Positions 8,678 through 16,996 of a stretch of 64,000 nt of DNA are shown here, in pieces. Numbering within the stretch: the stretch's first letter is position 1; each line of letters starts with the position of its first letter. Position numbers and translations under genes: made by a program. Location: contig NZ_PQSU01000039.1 in NCBI RefSeq assembly GCF_002920615.1, positions 19,210 through 83,209 on the forward strand. The letters are read 5' to 3'. Below the pieces are notes generated by a model. It was not told where the DNA came from. It was given only the letters and a program-made list of their open reading frames with translations, and did no database searches. The stretch comes from Streptomyces sp. Ru62. GTDB lineage: Bacteria; Actinomycetota; Actinomycetes; Streptomycetales; Streptomycetaceae.

Positions 8678-9136
8678 GTGCATCGAACGACGACCACCGC
8701 AGCGCTTCTGGTCACCGTGGCCGTCTCGGCCCTCTCCGGCTGTGTGACGGTGCGGCACGCGACGCCGACGGGGTCGCCGCCGGACAGCGCGCCCTCACGG
8801 CCGACGGTGACCCGGCCGGACGGCAGCGCGGAGCCCCGGGTGGTGCAGGCACCGGCCCGCGAGGCGCTGGAGAGGACCGGCCCGTCCCGGCGCCCGGAGC
8901 GCTCCGGACCACCCGCCCGGCACCGGGCCCCGGCCGCACCCGGGATCACCCACCGCCCGCCGGCCCCACCCGGGCCCCCGCTCCCTGCCCCCTCCCGCCG
9001 ACCGCACTCCCCCGTGCCCCTCCCGCCCCCGGCGGTGACCGGTCCTCTGGATGTCTGCGCCCTGGGCAAGACGTACGGCGGCTGGCAGCAGGACAGTCCG
9101 CAAGCACGGATCTGCGCACAGGCGTACGGCCACTGA
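8678..9136 (+). CDS. Putative proline-rich secreted lipoprotein
   Basis: The product is 152 residues from a GTG at 8678, selected because it begins a lipoprotein signal peptide: charged HR, hydrophobic AALLVTVAVSAL and lipobox LSGC, with Cys21 or so as the lipidated residue. The middle 80 residues are a proline/arginine-rich, probably disordered linker. The C-terminal block DVCALGKTYGGWQQDSPQARICAQAYGH contains two cysteines that could pair and resembles the end of other short Streptomyces secreted proteins. The function is unknown; the location is inferred to be the outer face of the membrane. Confidence 0.7.
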   Translation: MHRTTTTAALLVTVAVSALSGCVTVRHATPTGSPPDSAPSRPTVTRPDGSAEPRVVQAPAREALERTGPSRRPERSGPPARHRAPAAPGITHRPPAPPGPPLPAPSRRPHSPVPLPPPAVTGPLDVCALGKTYGGWQQDSPQARICAQAYGH

Positions 9137-9240
9137 CCGGCACCCCGAAGGCGGTGAACCACCGGCGCCGCGGATCAGGCCGGCTACGAGGAGAGGTGCC
9201 GTCGAGCCGAGCCGAGCCGGGGTGATCAAAGTGACAGGGC

Positions 9241-9753
9241 CTATCCCTGGCGCGGCGGTCTACAGCCCTCGTCGCCCAGTGGGCCGTCCTCGCCCAGCCG
9301 CAGTGCCAGACGGCTGATCTCGGACCGGACGCCGGCGCCGTAGCCGTCGTCGGTGAGGCACCGCGCGGCGCTACGGGCCCGGCGCAGATGGCTGCGGGCG
9401 GCCTCGGCGCGGCCCAGCTTGGCGTAGTCGGCGGCCAGGTTGAGGTGCAGCGAGGGGAAGAAGCCCCGCACGCTCGACGGGTCGGCGCCCACGCGGCCGT
9501 CGGCGACCTCCTCCGCCGCCGACAGCGCCCGCAGGTCCCAGGCGAGTTCGTCGGCCGGATCGTCCTGGGTGTCGGCCAAGTAGTGGGCCAGGGTGCAGCG
9601 GTGCAGCGGGTCGCCGTCCTCGCCGACCTCCGCCCACAGGTCCAGGAAGCGGCTGCGGGCCTCTTCGCGGTCGCCTCCGTGGTGCAGCATCACGACCTGC
9701 CCGATCCGCGTCAGCACGGCGTCCGGCGCCGCCTGTTCCTGTCGCTCCGCCAC
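9241..9753 (-). CDS. TPR-like helical protein of unknown function
   Basis: The product is 170 residues from a GTG at 9753 with GGAGGG six bases upstream. The sequence is a run of antiparallel helices of tetratricopeptide type: LTRIGQVVMLHHGGDREEARSRFLDLWAEVG, CTLAHYLADTQDDPADELAWDLRALSAAEE, and SLHLNLAADYAKLGRAEAARSHLRRARS. The last of these fits the TPR consensus (L..A..Y..LG...A). The protein is presumably a protein-protein interaction module. No partner is suggested by the neighbours. Confidence 0.72.
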   Translation of the reverse strand: MAERQEQAAPDAVLTRIGQVVMLHHGGDREEARSRFLDLWAEVGEDGDPLHRCTLAHYLADTQDDPADELAWDLRALSAAEEVADGRVGADPSSVRGFFPSLHLNLAADYAKLGRAEAARSHLRRARSAARCLTDDGYGAGVRSEISRLALRLGEDGPLGDEGCRPPRQG

Positions 9754-10064
9754 GGGGTCCCTCCGGGCCGTCGGCAATGGTCCGCTGCTGACGCTAACCG
9801 GCGGGAACCGGATTCCCGGACAGGCGGCGCCGTCGCGCCGACGGCCGGTGGCCGACTGCGGGCCCCGGGACCTGTCGGACAGTTCGCGTCCGCCGCGCGA
9901 CGCCATGGACACACTCTCGCCGGGCCGCCCCCAGCCTTCGGCCAGGGGACGCAGAGCACGCGCCGGACAAGCCCGGCCCCAGCTGCCGGTCTCGCACTCG
10001 CGGCGGAGCCGCGCATCGGCGCGGCCCCGCGCCCCTGCGGGCCGCTCCCCGGACCCGGCCGCCG

Positions 10065-10748
10065 TCAGCCCAGGTTCGGGATGCGCCAGTCGACCGGCTC
10101 GTGCCCCTGCGCGGCGATCGCCTCGTTGATCTGCGTGAACGGGCGTGAGCCGAAGAACTTCTTCGCGGACAGCGGCGAGGGGTGCGCCCCCTTGACCACC
10201 ACGTGCCGGGTCTCGTCGATCAGCGGGAGCTTCTTCTGCGCGTAGTTGCCCCACAGGACGAAGACGGCCGGGTCGGGCCGGGAGGCCACCGCACGGATCA
10301 CCGCGTCCGTGAACTTCTCCCAGCCCTTGCCCTTGTGCGAGTTGGCCTCGCCGGCCCGGACCGTGAGGACCGCGTTGAGCAGCAGCACGCCCTGCCGGGC
10401 CCACGGCATCAGATAGCCGTTGTCCGGGACGGGCAGGCCCAGCTCCTCCTGCATCTCCTTGTAGATGTTCCGCAGGGAGGGCGGGGTCTTCACGCCGGGG
10501 CGGACCGAGAAGCACAGGCCGTGGCCCTGGCCCTCGCCGTGGTACGGGTCCTGGCCGAGGATCAGGACCTTCACCCGCTCGTACGGTGTGGCGTCCAGCG
10601 CGGCGAAGACCTCTTCGCGCGGCGGGTAGACGGGACCCCTCGCCCGCTCCTCCTCGACGAACTCGGTCAGCTCCTTGAAGTAGGGCTGCTGCAGCTCGTC
10701 GCCCAGAACCCCGCGCCAGGACTCGGGCAGCATGGCGATGTCGGTCAC
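10065..10748 (-). CDS. ung: Uracil-DNA glycosylase, family 1
   Basis: This 227-residue enzyme excises uracil from DNA and starts base-excision repair. The water-activating loop is GQDPYH (residues 65-70, catalytic Asp67), the uracil-recognition strand is LLLNAVLTVRAGEANSHKGKGW, and the minor-groove loop with the catalytic histidine is HPSPLS (His189). The length and motif order are those of Ung. The gene is monocistronic on the minus strand. Confidence 0.96.
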   Translation of the reverse strand: MTDIAMLPESWRGVLGDELQQPYFKELTEFVEEERARGPVYPPREEVFAALDATPYERVKVLILGQDPYHGEGQGHGLCFSVRPGVKTPPSLRNIYKEMQEELGLPVPDNGYLMPWARQGVLLLNAVLTVRAGEANSHKGKGWEKFTDAVIRAVASRPDPAVFVLWGNYAQKKLPLIDETRHVVVKGAHPSPLSAKKFFGSRPFTQINEAIAAQGHEPVDWRIPNLG

Positions 10749-10868
10749 GTCAACGTCCTCACGATGTCGATCAACTACGGCGTGCGGTCACTTCCAGGTC
10801 TCCGAACCTACAGGCGACCACTGACAACCGGTGCCGCGAGGACGGTCCACCGAGCCCGGCAGCCGGGG

Positions 10869-12452
10869 TCACCAGCTGGTCTTGCGGTGCAGCGTCCACA
10901 TCATCATGATCGTCGAGGGGTCCAGGGCCTGCTCGCCGCCGGAGATGTCGACGTTGGCCGCGAGGAACTGCCGGCCCTGCCACAGCGGGATCAGCCGGGC
11001 GTCGTTCACCATGATCCGCTGGGCCGCCTCCACGTCCTTGACGGTCTGGGCGCGGTCGCTCTCCGCGCGCGCGTGGGGCAGCAGCCGGTCGGTGATCTCC
11101 TTGGCCGGGTAGGGCGTACCGAGCGCGTTGTGCTCGCCGACGAACGGGGCGATGAAGTTGTCGGCGTCCGGGAAGTCCGGGAACCAGCCGCGTCCGAACA
11201 CCGGGTACTCGCCGTCCTGGTAGCCGACCACATAGCTCTTCCAGGGGCGGCTCCTGAGGGTGATGCTGAACAGGCCGGAGTCGTCCAGCTGCCGCTTCAG
11301 CTCCCGGAACATCAGGGCCGTCTCGGAGCCGTAGCGGTCGGTGGTGTACCAGAGGGTGAGCGGGACGGGCCGGGTGATGCCGGCGTCGGAGAGGATCTTG
11401 CGGGCCTTGGGGACGCTCGGTTCGCCGTAGTCGTCGAAGAACGGGGTGGCGTGGCCGGTCAGGCCCTTGGGGACCATCGAGTACAGCGGGTCGACCGTGT
11501 CCTTGTAGACCTTGTGCGCGATGGCGCCCCGGTCCACGATCTGGGCGACGGCCTTGCGCACGGCGGGCTGCTTGGCCCAGGGGTCCTTGGGGTTGAACAC
11601 CAGGTAGCTGATGTCGGTGCCGGCCCCGTCGACCAGTTGCAGGTCCTCGCTGTCGTGCTCCTGGAGCGCGAGGATGTCGTCGGCGGCGAGGCCGCGGTAG
11701 GTGACGTCGATCTGCTTGTCCCGCAGCGCCTTCACCATGCCGGCGGAGTCCTTGAAGTACCGGATGGTCACCGCGTCGTTCTGCCGCTCGGCGAATCCCC
11801 GGTAAGTGTCGTTGCGCACCAGGACGGCCTTGCCGCCCTCCTCGTAGGACCGGAGCTTGTACGGGCCCGAGCCGTGGACCGTGGTGTCCTTGCGCAGGGA
11901 GTTGGCGGGGTAGTCGTCCGGGTCGACGATCGACATGGCGGGGGTGGCCAGCACGAACGGGAAGGTGGCGTCGGGCTGGTTGAGGTGGAAGACGATCTCG
12001 CGGTCGCCGCTGGTCCGGACGCTGTCCAGGCTGCCGAGCAGCCCGGCGGGGCCGCCGGGGGCGTCGATGGTGCGGATGCGGTCGATGGAGTGCCGGACGG
12101 CCTCGGCGGTCAGCGGGTCGCCGTCGGCGAACTTCAGGCCGGGGCGCAGCTTGCAGCGGTAGGTGCGGCTCGTGGAGTCGGTGAAGGAGCAGCTCTCGGC
12201 GGCGTCGGGCTGGGGGGTGGTGGCGCCGTTCGGGTAGGCGAGGAGCGTCTGGAAGATGTTCCGGTACAGCTCCCAGGAACCGTCCCAGGCACCGGCCGGG
12301 TCGAGGGTGCTGGGGGCGCTGGTGGTACCCACGACGATCGGCCCCTGGCTGTCGGGGTCGCCGTCGGACAGCAGACTGCATCCGGCCACCAGGGATATGG
12401 ACGCGATCGCCGCGACTCTCCGCAGGAATCGGTTCCGGTTGAACACGCGCAC
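10869..12452 (-). CDS. ABC transporter substrate-binding lipoprotein, family 5 (peptide type)
   Basis: This 527-residue solute-binding protein has an N-terminal lipoprotein signal (FLRRVAAIASISLVAGC, lipobox Cys near residue 25). The family 5 core follows: TSAPSTLDPAGAWDGSWELYRNIFQTLL, LKFADGDPLTAEAVRHSIDRI and ARKILSDAG. Such proteins deliver oligopeptides, nickel or sugars to Dpp/Opp-type permeases. No permease or ATPase gene lies beside it, so it is an orphan component or works with a transporter elsewhere. Ligand unknown. Confidence 0.9.
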   Translation of the reverse strand: MRVFNRNRFLRRVAAIASISLVAGCSLLSDGDPDSQGPIVVGTTSAPSTLDPAGAWDGSWELYRNIFQTLLAYPNGATTPQPDAAESCSFTDSTSRTYRCKLRPGLKFADGDPLTAEAVRHSIDRIRTIDAPGGPAGLLGSLDSVRTSGDREIVFHLNQPDATFPFVLATPAMSIVDPDDYPANSLRKDTTVHGSGPYKLRSYEEGGKAVLVRNDTYRGFAERQNDAVTIRYFKDSAGMVKALRDKQIDVTYRGLAADDILALQEHDSEDLQLVDGAGTDISYLVFNPKDPWAKQPAVRKAVAQIVDRGAIAHKVYKDTVDPLYSMVPKGLTGHATPFFDDYGEPSVPKARKILSDAGITRPVPLTLWYTTDRYGSETALMFRELKRQLDDSGLFSITLRSRPWKSYVVGYQDGEYPVFGRGWFPDFPDADNFIAPFVGEHNALGTPYPAKEITDRLLPHARAESDRAQTVKDVEAAQRIMVNDARLIPLWQGRQFLAANVDISGGEQALDPSTIMMMWTLHRKTSW

Positions 12453-12505
12453 GCTCCTCGATCTGCCGTACCAAGGGTCGGCAGACCATACCGCAGCGTC
12501 CGGGA

Positions 12506-12529
12506 GCCTGAACCTGCCCGAATTCAGGC
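12506..12529. promoter_or_regulatory. Inverted repeat upstream of the peptide-binding protein gene
   Basis: GCCTGAA (12506-12512) and TTCAGGC (12523-12529) form perfect 7-bp arms with a 10-bp spacer. The repeat lies 54 bp upstream of the binding-protein start and downstream of the SDR gene, so it could be an operator or part of a terminator. There is no T-run after it in the minus direction. Confidence 0.35.
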
Positions 12530-12639
12530 CTTCTTGATCGACTGAACGGTGACGACGTTGTCATTCCGCTGTGCGGACGCCGTACGGCGTTCCGGGCGCC
12601 GATCCGTCCGAAAATCGACGCCCGGAAGAGATGCGCGGC

Positions 12640-13401
12640 TCAGCCCACGCCGGCGTTGAGGAAGATGCCGCCGTCCACGACGAGGGTCTGACCGGTGATC
12701 CAGTCGGACTGCTCGGAGGTGAGGAACGCGGCGGCCCCGCCGATGTCGGAGGGCACGCCGAGCCGGCCGAGCGGGTAGGCGGCCGCCGCCTCCTCCTCGC
12801 GGTTCTCGTACAGGGCCTGGGCGAACTTGGTCTTGACGACGGCCGGGGCGATCGCGTTGACCCGCACCTTGGGCGCGAACTCGTGCGCGAGCTGCTGGGT
12901 CAGGTTGATCATCGCGGCCTTGCTCACGCCGTAGGCGCCGATGAAGGGCGAGGGCGCGAGGCCCGCGATGGAGGCGATGTTGACGATCGCGCCGCCGTTG
13001 TCCTTCTGCCAGGCGTGCCAGGTCTTCTGGGCGAAGCCGAGCGCGGAGATCACGTTGGTCTCGAAGACCTTGCGGGCGACGTTCAGGTCGAGGTCCGCGA
13101 TCGGGCCGAACACCGGGTTGGTGCCCGCGTTGTTGACGAGGAAGTCGACCCGGCCGAAGGCCTCCATGGTGCGTTCGACGACCTCGGTCTGGTGGTCGAG
13201 GTCGTGGGCCTTGCCGGCGACGCCGATGACCCGTTCGGCGCCCAGCTTCTCGACGGCCTCCTTCAGGGCGTCCTCGCCCCGGCCGGTGATGCACACGCGG
13301 TCGCCGCGCGCGATCAGCGCCTCGGCGACGCCGTAGCCGATACCGCGGCTGGCGCCGGTGACGATCGCGACCCTGCCGGACGGCTCCGGGAGTTCAGTCA
13401 T
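12640..13401 (-). CDS. SDR family oxidoreductase
   Basis: This is a 253-residue classical short-chain dehydrogenase. The cofactor loop is TGASRGIG near residue 16, NNAG stabilises the central sheet, and the catalytic tyrosine/lysine pair is in YGVSK, with the serine in NIASIAG. The C-terminus ends VVDGGIFLNAGVG. Substrate not evident. It lies 21 bases downstream of a second SDR gene in the same direction, so the two are probably cotranscribed; both look like fatty-acid or acyl-CoA type reductases. Confidence 0.9.
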   Translation of the reverse strand: MTELPEPSGRVAIVTGASRGIGYGVAEALIARGDRVCITGRGEDALKEAVEKLGAERVIGVAGKAHDLDHQTEVVERTMEAFGRVDFLVNNAGTNPVFGPIADLDLNVARKVFETNVISALGFAQKTWHAWQKDNGGAIVNIASIAGLAPSPFIGAYGVSKAAMINLTQQLAHEFAPKVRVNAIAPAVVKTKFAQALYENREEEAAAAYPLGRLGVPSDIGGAAAFLTSEQSDWITGQTLVVDGGIFLNAGVG

Positions 13402-13422
13402 GTCCGTGTTACCCCTGGATCC

Positions 13423-14184
13423 TTAGTTGAGCGGTCCGCCGGCGACGTACAGCACCTGGCCGGAGACGAAGCCGGCGGCCTCGCCGGTGAAGAACGCGAT
13501 GGCGTTGGCGATGTCCTCGGGCTCGCCGACGCGCTGCACCGGGATCTGGGTGGCGGCGGCCTTCTTGAAGTCCTCGAAGCCCATGCCCACCCGGTCGGCG
13601 GTGGCCTTGGTCATCTCGGTGGCGATGAAACCGGGGGCGACGGCGTTGGCGGTGATGCCGAACTTGCCCAGCTCGATGGCGAGGGTCTTGGTGAAGCCCT
13701 GGAGACCCGCCTTGGCGGCCGAGTAGTTGGCCTGGCCGCGGTTGCCGAGCGCCGAGGAGGAGGAGAGGTTGACGACGCGGCCCCAGCCGGCGTCCACCAT
13801 GTGCTTCTGGACGGCCTTGGTCATCAGGAACGAGCCGCGCAGGTGCACGTTCATGACCGTGTCCCAGTCGGAGGCGCTCATCTTGAACAGCAGGTTGTCG
13901 CGGAGCACGCCCGCGTTGTTGACCAGGATCGTCGGGGCGCCCAGCTCCTCCACGATCCGGGCGACGGCCGCCTCGACCTGCGCCTCGTCGGAGACGTCCG
14001 CGCCGACCGCGATGGCCTTGCCGCCGGCCGCGGTGATCTTCTCGACGGTGTCCTTGCAGGCGGCCTCGTCCAGGTCGATCACGGCGACCGCGCGACCCTC
14101 GGCCGCCAGTCGTACGGCGGTGGCGGCGCCGATGCCGCGCGCCGCGCCGGTGACGACCGCGACCCGCTGTTCAGTGGTGGACAT
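13423..14184 (-). CDS. 3-oxoacyl-ACP reductase-like SDR protein (FabG type)
   Basis: This 253-residue SDR has TGAARGIG, LVNNAGVLRD, NLSSSSALGNRGQANYSAAK (catalytic Ser-Tyr-Lys) and the FabG-like tail SGQVLYVAGGPLN. It resembles actinobacterial FabG homologues that reduce 3-oxoacyl-ACP or -CoA with NADPH. The housekeeping fabG is normally next to inhA, so this is a paralogue. Its promoter region contains a TetR-like dyad at 14246-14259. It heads the two-gene SDR operon. Confidence 0.88.
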   Translation of the reverse strand: MSTTEQRVAVVTGAARGIGAATAVRLAAEGRAVAVIDLDEAACKDTVEKITAAGGKAIAVGADVSDEAQVEAAVARIVEELGAPTILVNNAGVLRDNLLFKMSASDWDTVMNVHLRGSFLMTKAVQKHMVDAGWGRVVNLSSSSALGNRGQANYSAAKAGLQGFTKTLAIELGKFGITANAVAPGFIATEMTKATADRVGMGFEDFKKAAATQIPVQRVGEPEDIANAIAFFTGEAAGFVSGQVLYVAGGPLN

Positions 14185-14245
14185 TGCTGTGTCTCCTCGC
14201 CCTTGAGAGAACCTGTCGGGCCCTCGGAGAGGACCCCTGGTGCGG

Positions 14246-14259
14246 TGAGCGACCGCTTA
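14246..14259. promoter_or_regulatory. Candidate TetR-type operator upstream of the SDR operon
   Basis: The dyad AGCG-AC-CGCT (14248-14257) with TG and TA flanks lies 62-75 bp upstream of the FabG-like start codon. Similar AGCG/CGCT dyads occur at fatty-acid TetR operators in actinomycetes. The assignment rests on form and position only; no TetR gene is in the window. Confidence 0.35.
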
Positions 14260-14331
14260 GTACCTTCAGCACCCGAGACGCTAGAAGCCCTGGCACCCGG
14301 TGTCAACGGCACATCCGCCCGGTGTGATCCA

Positions 14332-14781
14332 TTACCTCACCAGGAGGTCCAGCAACCGCTCCGTCTCGGCGGCCGGGTCGGCCGTCAGGCCGGTGTGCAC
14401 CGGGCCGGGCTGGACCACGGTGGAACGGGGAGCGATCACCCAGCGGTAGCGGCGCCCCGCGTCGTCGCCCGCCGCCTGTCCGGCCTGGTCGCCGCCCGCG
14501 CAGTGCCGCTCGATCGCACGGAGCGCGGCGCGCACCCCGGCGACATCGGCGGCCGGGTCCAGTGCGAGCAGCCGGGCCTCGTCGAGATCGGTACGGGCAC
14601 CGACGTAGCCCCGGGCACGGCAGTAGACGACCACGCCCGCGTTGATGCACTCCCCGCGCTCCACCCGGGGCACGACTCGCAGCAGCGCGTACTCGAACAC
14701 GTCCCGGTCGCCGCCCTGGCCCGCCCGGGTGATGTGCCGCTCGGTCACATGGCCGGCCATGTGGATGTGGCGCTCGCTCAC
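14332..14781 (-). CDS. DUF3037 domain-containing protein
   Basis: The product is 149 residues from a GTG at 14781 that overlaps the stop codon of the upstream kinase-like gene (GTGA) and is preceded by GAGGAGGG. DUF3037 covers most of the protein, from FEYALLRVVPRVERGECINAGVVVYC to RSTVVQPGPVHTGLTADPAAETERLLDLLV. DUF3037 proteins are usually encoded next to HipA-like kinases, as here, and the overlap implies coupled translation. Function is unknown; a partner or regulator role is inferred from co-occurrence. Confidence 0.88.
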   Translation of the reverse strand: MSERHIHMAGHVTERHITRAGQGGDRDVFEYALLRVVPRVERGECINAGVVVYCRARGYVGARTDLDEARLLALDPAADVAGVRAALRAIERHCAGGDQAGQAAGDDAGRRYRWVIAPRSTVVQPGPVHTGLTADPAAETERLLDLLVR

Positions 14782-15560
14782 TTGCCCTCCTCGGTTCCGG
14801 AGCCGCCACCGATGCCGGTGATCCGCTCGGCGATGACGGCCGCCCGCGCGAGCAGCGGCCGTGCGTAGGCCCGGCGCAGGTCGTCCGGGGTGTCGAAGCC
14901 GGGCTCGTCGGCGAGCCAGACGTCCGGGATCTCGGCGGTGACCTCGGCGAGCAGGTCCTCGGTGACCCGGGGGGCCAGCTCGGCCGCGGCGGCCGTGACG
15001 TCCGGGGCGAAACCGGCGAGGGCGTGGTCCGAGGCGTCGTAGGGACGGGCCGCCGATGCCTCGGCGCCGGGCCAGTTGTGGTGCCAGATCATGGTGGCGC
15101 CGTGGTCGATGAGCCACAGCTCGCCCTGGTGCACGAGCAGGTTGGGGTTGCGCCAGGAGCGGTCGACGTTGTTGATCAGCGCGTCGAACCAGACGATCCG
15201 GCCGGCCTCCTCGGGGCTCACCGGGAAGGCGAGCGGGTCGTAGCCGAGGGCGCCGGACAGGAAGTCCATGCCGAGATTGGTGCCGCCGCTGCCCCGGAGC
15301 AGGTCCTGCACCTGCTGCTCGGGCTCGCCGAGCCCGAGGACGGGGTCCAGGTGGAGGGTGACCAGACGGGGCATGCGGAATCCGAGACGCCGGGCGAGTT
15401 CGCCGCACACCACCTCGGCGACCAGTGTCTTGCGGCCCTGTCCGGCACCGGTGAACTTCATGACGTACGTCCCGAAGTCGTCGGCCTCGACGAGCCCCGG
15501 CAGCGAGCCCCCCTCACGCAGGGGCGTGATGTAGCGGGTCGCGGTGACCTCTTTCAGCAT
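14778..15560 (-). CDS. HipA-like kinase family protein
   Basis: The product is 260 residues from the ATG at 15560. It has a reduced kinase fold: ATP-site lysine in TYVMKF (Lys35), a helix AEVVCGELARRLGF, the catalytic loop FDALINNVDRSWRNPNLLV (Asp133, Asn138/140) and the metal-binding aspartate in LIDHGATMIWHH (Asp152). It lacks the N-terminal HipA domain and any HipB antitoxin neighbour, so it is the short HipA-like group always paired with DUF3037 rather than a classical persistence toxin. The catalytic residues look intact. A scrap of integrase lies just upstream. Confidence 0.85.
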   Translation of the reverse strand: MLKEVTATRYITPLREGGSLPGLVEADDFGTYVMKFTGAGQGRKTLVAEVVCGELARRLGFRMPRLVTLHLDPVLGLGEPEQQVQDLLRGSGGTNLGMDFLSGALGYDPLAFPVSPEEAGRIVWFDALINNVDRSWRNPNLLVHQGELWLIDHGATMIWHHNWPGAEASAARPYDASDHALAGFAPDVTAAAAELAPRVTEDLLAEVTAEIPDVWLADEPGFDTPDDLRRAYARPLLARAAVIAERITGIGGGSGTEEGK

Positions 15561-15978
15561 GTTCCAGGCAGCCCGTCTCTTCAGCCTTGCGTCCACGATC
15601 AGCCGTGGAGGGTCCTGGAAGCAGGAACGACGCGTCGATGGCCCTGGGGAGACTCCGGGGAGTTCGACCGGCGTGCGGTTCTCGCCTCTCCCCGGCATCG
15701 CGTTCAAGGGCCGTTCGCCCCCCTGCTTCCAGCCTCCGGCACGAAGTGAGCATAGTAACCGAGGGTGATCGTCGGCGAGGACTGCCCCAGCCGTGGAAGG
15801 CGGGGCTTCGCGGCGCCTCCACAACCCAAGGGGCTGGACCACGGTCGCCGCCGGATGCGGCACTGCCCGAGGCGTCGGTCGGCTACCGGGCCTCGCTCCC
15901 TGAAGGGCTGACCCGGGGACTGCCCGCGGGGCCGTTGCAGATCATCACGATGCTCGACGAGCACTTCACCGAGTGGGT
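15561..15978. other. Gene-poor stretch holding an integrase remnant
   Basis: This stretch of about 420 bases lies between the HipA-like and CorA genes. Apart from the integrase fragment at 15704-15790 it contains an 11-bp inverted repeat, CTGGAAGCAGG at 15615-15625 and CCTGCTTCCAG at 15722-15732, flanking about 97 bases. A plus-strand frame ending at 15982 (last residues LQIITMLDEHFTEWV) looks protein-like but is unrecognised and has no start of its own. Confidence 0.5.
15704..15790 (-). pseudogene. Tyrosine recombinase (integrase) C-terminal remnant
   Basis: Twenty-eight codons and a stop encode LGQSSPTITLGYYAHFVPEA followed by GSRGANGP. This is the final part of a phage/plasmid-type tyrosine integrase, including the motif around the nucleophilic tyrosine (LGYYAH) and the usual short tail. 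Upstream in the same frame there is no further similarity, so the rest of the gene is gone. It marks a former integrated element beside the HipA-like/DUF3037 pair. Identification rests on a short motif, but the match is specific. Confidence 0.65.
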
Positions 15979-16932
15979 CTAGGCCTGGTCCCGCAGTCTC
16001 CGCCAGGCATGGGTGCGGTGCAATACGTATAGGGAGACGAGCAGGACGACAGCCTGAAGCCCTATGGCCAGCAGCCAGAAGACCACCCTGCTCTCCAACT
16101 CGTCCGTCATGAAGGCGAAGTTCATACCGAAGAAGCCCGTCAGGAACGACAACGGCAGGAAGATCACCGACACGATGGCCAACCGGTTGATGACACCGTT
16201 CTGCTCGCCCGCGACCAGGGACCCGTAACTGGCGAAGGCCCGGCGCGTGGCCTCCTGGAGGGACTCGATGTCGGCGAGGACCAGTCGGGCCGCGCGCTGG
16301 AACTCATGGGCGAGCCGCTGCCGCTCCACCGGGAAGTCGGGGTTCATCATCCTGCGGGTGATCATCTCCTCGACCACCTGCAGGTACGGCCGCAGCGAGT
16401 GGTGCAGGAGGGCGGCTCGGCGGCGCAGGTGGGACAGACGGTAGATCTGCTCCGGGCGCCGCTGCGCGAACATGTCGTCCTCCAACCCCTCCACCTGGAG
16501 CAGGGCGCCCACCGCGGCGCGGCGAAACGTCGCCAGCGCCTCCTGGAGCACCAGGAACAGCGTGGCCACGGCATCGTGCGGCTTCTCCCGCCGCAGGTAC
16601 GTGGTCAACTCCGCCGCCGGCGCGGCCCGGCCCCGGTGGGAGACGACCAGGTGGCGTTCACCGGCCAGGACGTGGAGATGGGCGACCCGGCCGCCATGGA
16701 CCACCGGGACGACGAAGGCGGCGACGTCACCCAGGAACTCGGCCCGCGCGGACTCTCCCTTCCTGCCGAACCAGGCCAGCTCCTCGGCATCCAGCCCGAG
16801 CCGGTGGGCCAGTGGCTCGTCCGCCTGGGTCTCCTCCACGGGCAGCTCCACATCGAGCAGCAGGAAGGGATCGACGGCGAGCCGCTGACGCGCCTCCGCC
16901 ACGGAGAGGCGCGTGGTGGCCCCCTCAGGCAT
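15979..16932 (-). CDS. CorA-like magnesium/divalent cation transporter
   Basis: The product is 317 residues from the ATG at 16932, which has AAGGA eight bases upstream; an in-frame GTG at 16962 would add ten residues. The long cytosolic N-terminal domain ends in helical ERQRLAHEFQRAARLVLADIESLQEA. Two C-terminal membrane helices follow, the first ending in the selectivity motif GMN (about residues 269-271 in TGFFGMNFAFMTDE), the second at VVFWLLAIGLQAVVLLVSLYV. CorA proteins form pentameric Mg2+/Co2+/Ni2+ channels; the related ZntB exports zinc, and the loop after GMN does not settle which. Confidence 0.88.
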   Translation of the reverse strand: MPEGATTRLSVAEARQRLAVDPFLLLDVELPVEETQADEPLAHRLGLDAEELAWFGRKGESARAEFLGDVAAFVVPVVHGGRVAHLHVLAGERHLVVSHRGRAAPAAELTTYLRREKPHDAVATLFLVLQEALATFRRAAVGALLQVEGLEDDMFAQRRPEQIYRLSHLRRRAALLHHSLRPYLQVVEEMITRRMMNPDFPVERQRLAHEFQRAARLVLADIESLQEATRRAFASYGSLVAGEQNGVINRLAIVSVIFLPLSFLTGFFGMNFAFMTDELESRVVFWLLAIGLQAVVLLVSLYVLHRTHAWRRLRDQA

Positions 16933-16996
16933 CGACACCATCCTTATGATCATCGCCCTCACCGCGGTCCTCGCCCACGCCCCGGCGGCGTGGCGC

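Noticed and set aside
15640..15720. tRNA-like stretch near the integrase scrap as an attachment site
   Set aside because: GGTCGAACTCC resembles a T-arm, but no cloverleaf or acceptor pairing could be formed.
15876..15982. Plus-strand tail ending LQIITMLDEHFTEWV
   Set aside because: It looks protein-like but has no start, no recognised family and is only about 35 codons, so it is noted only in the gap entry.
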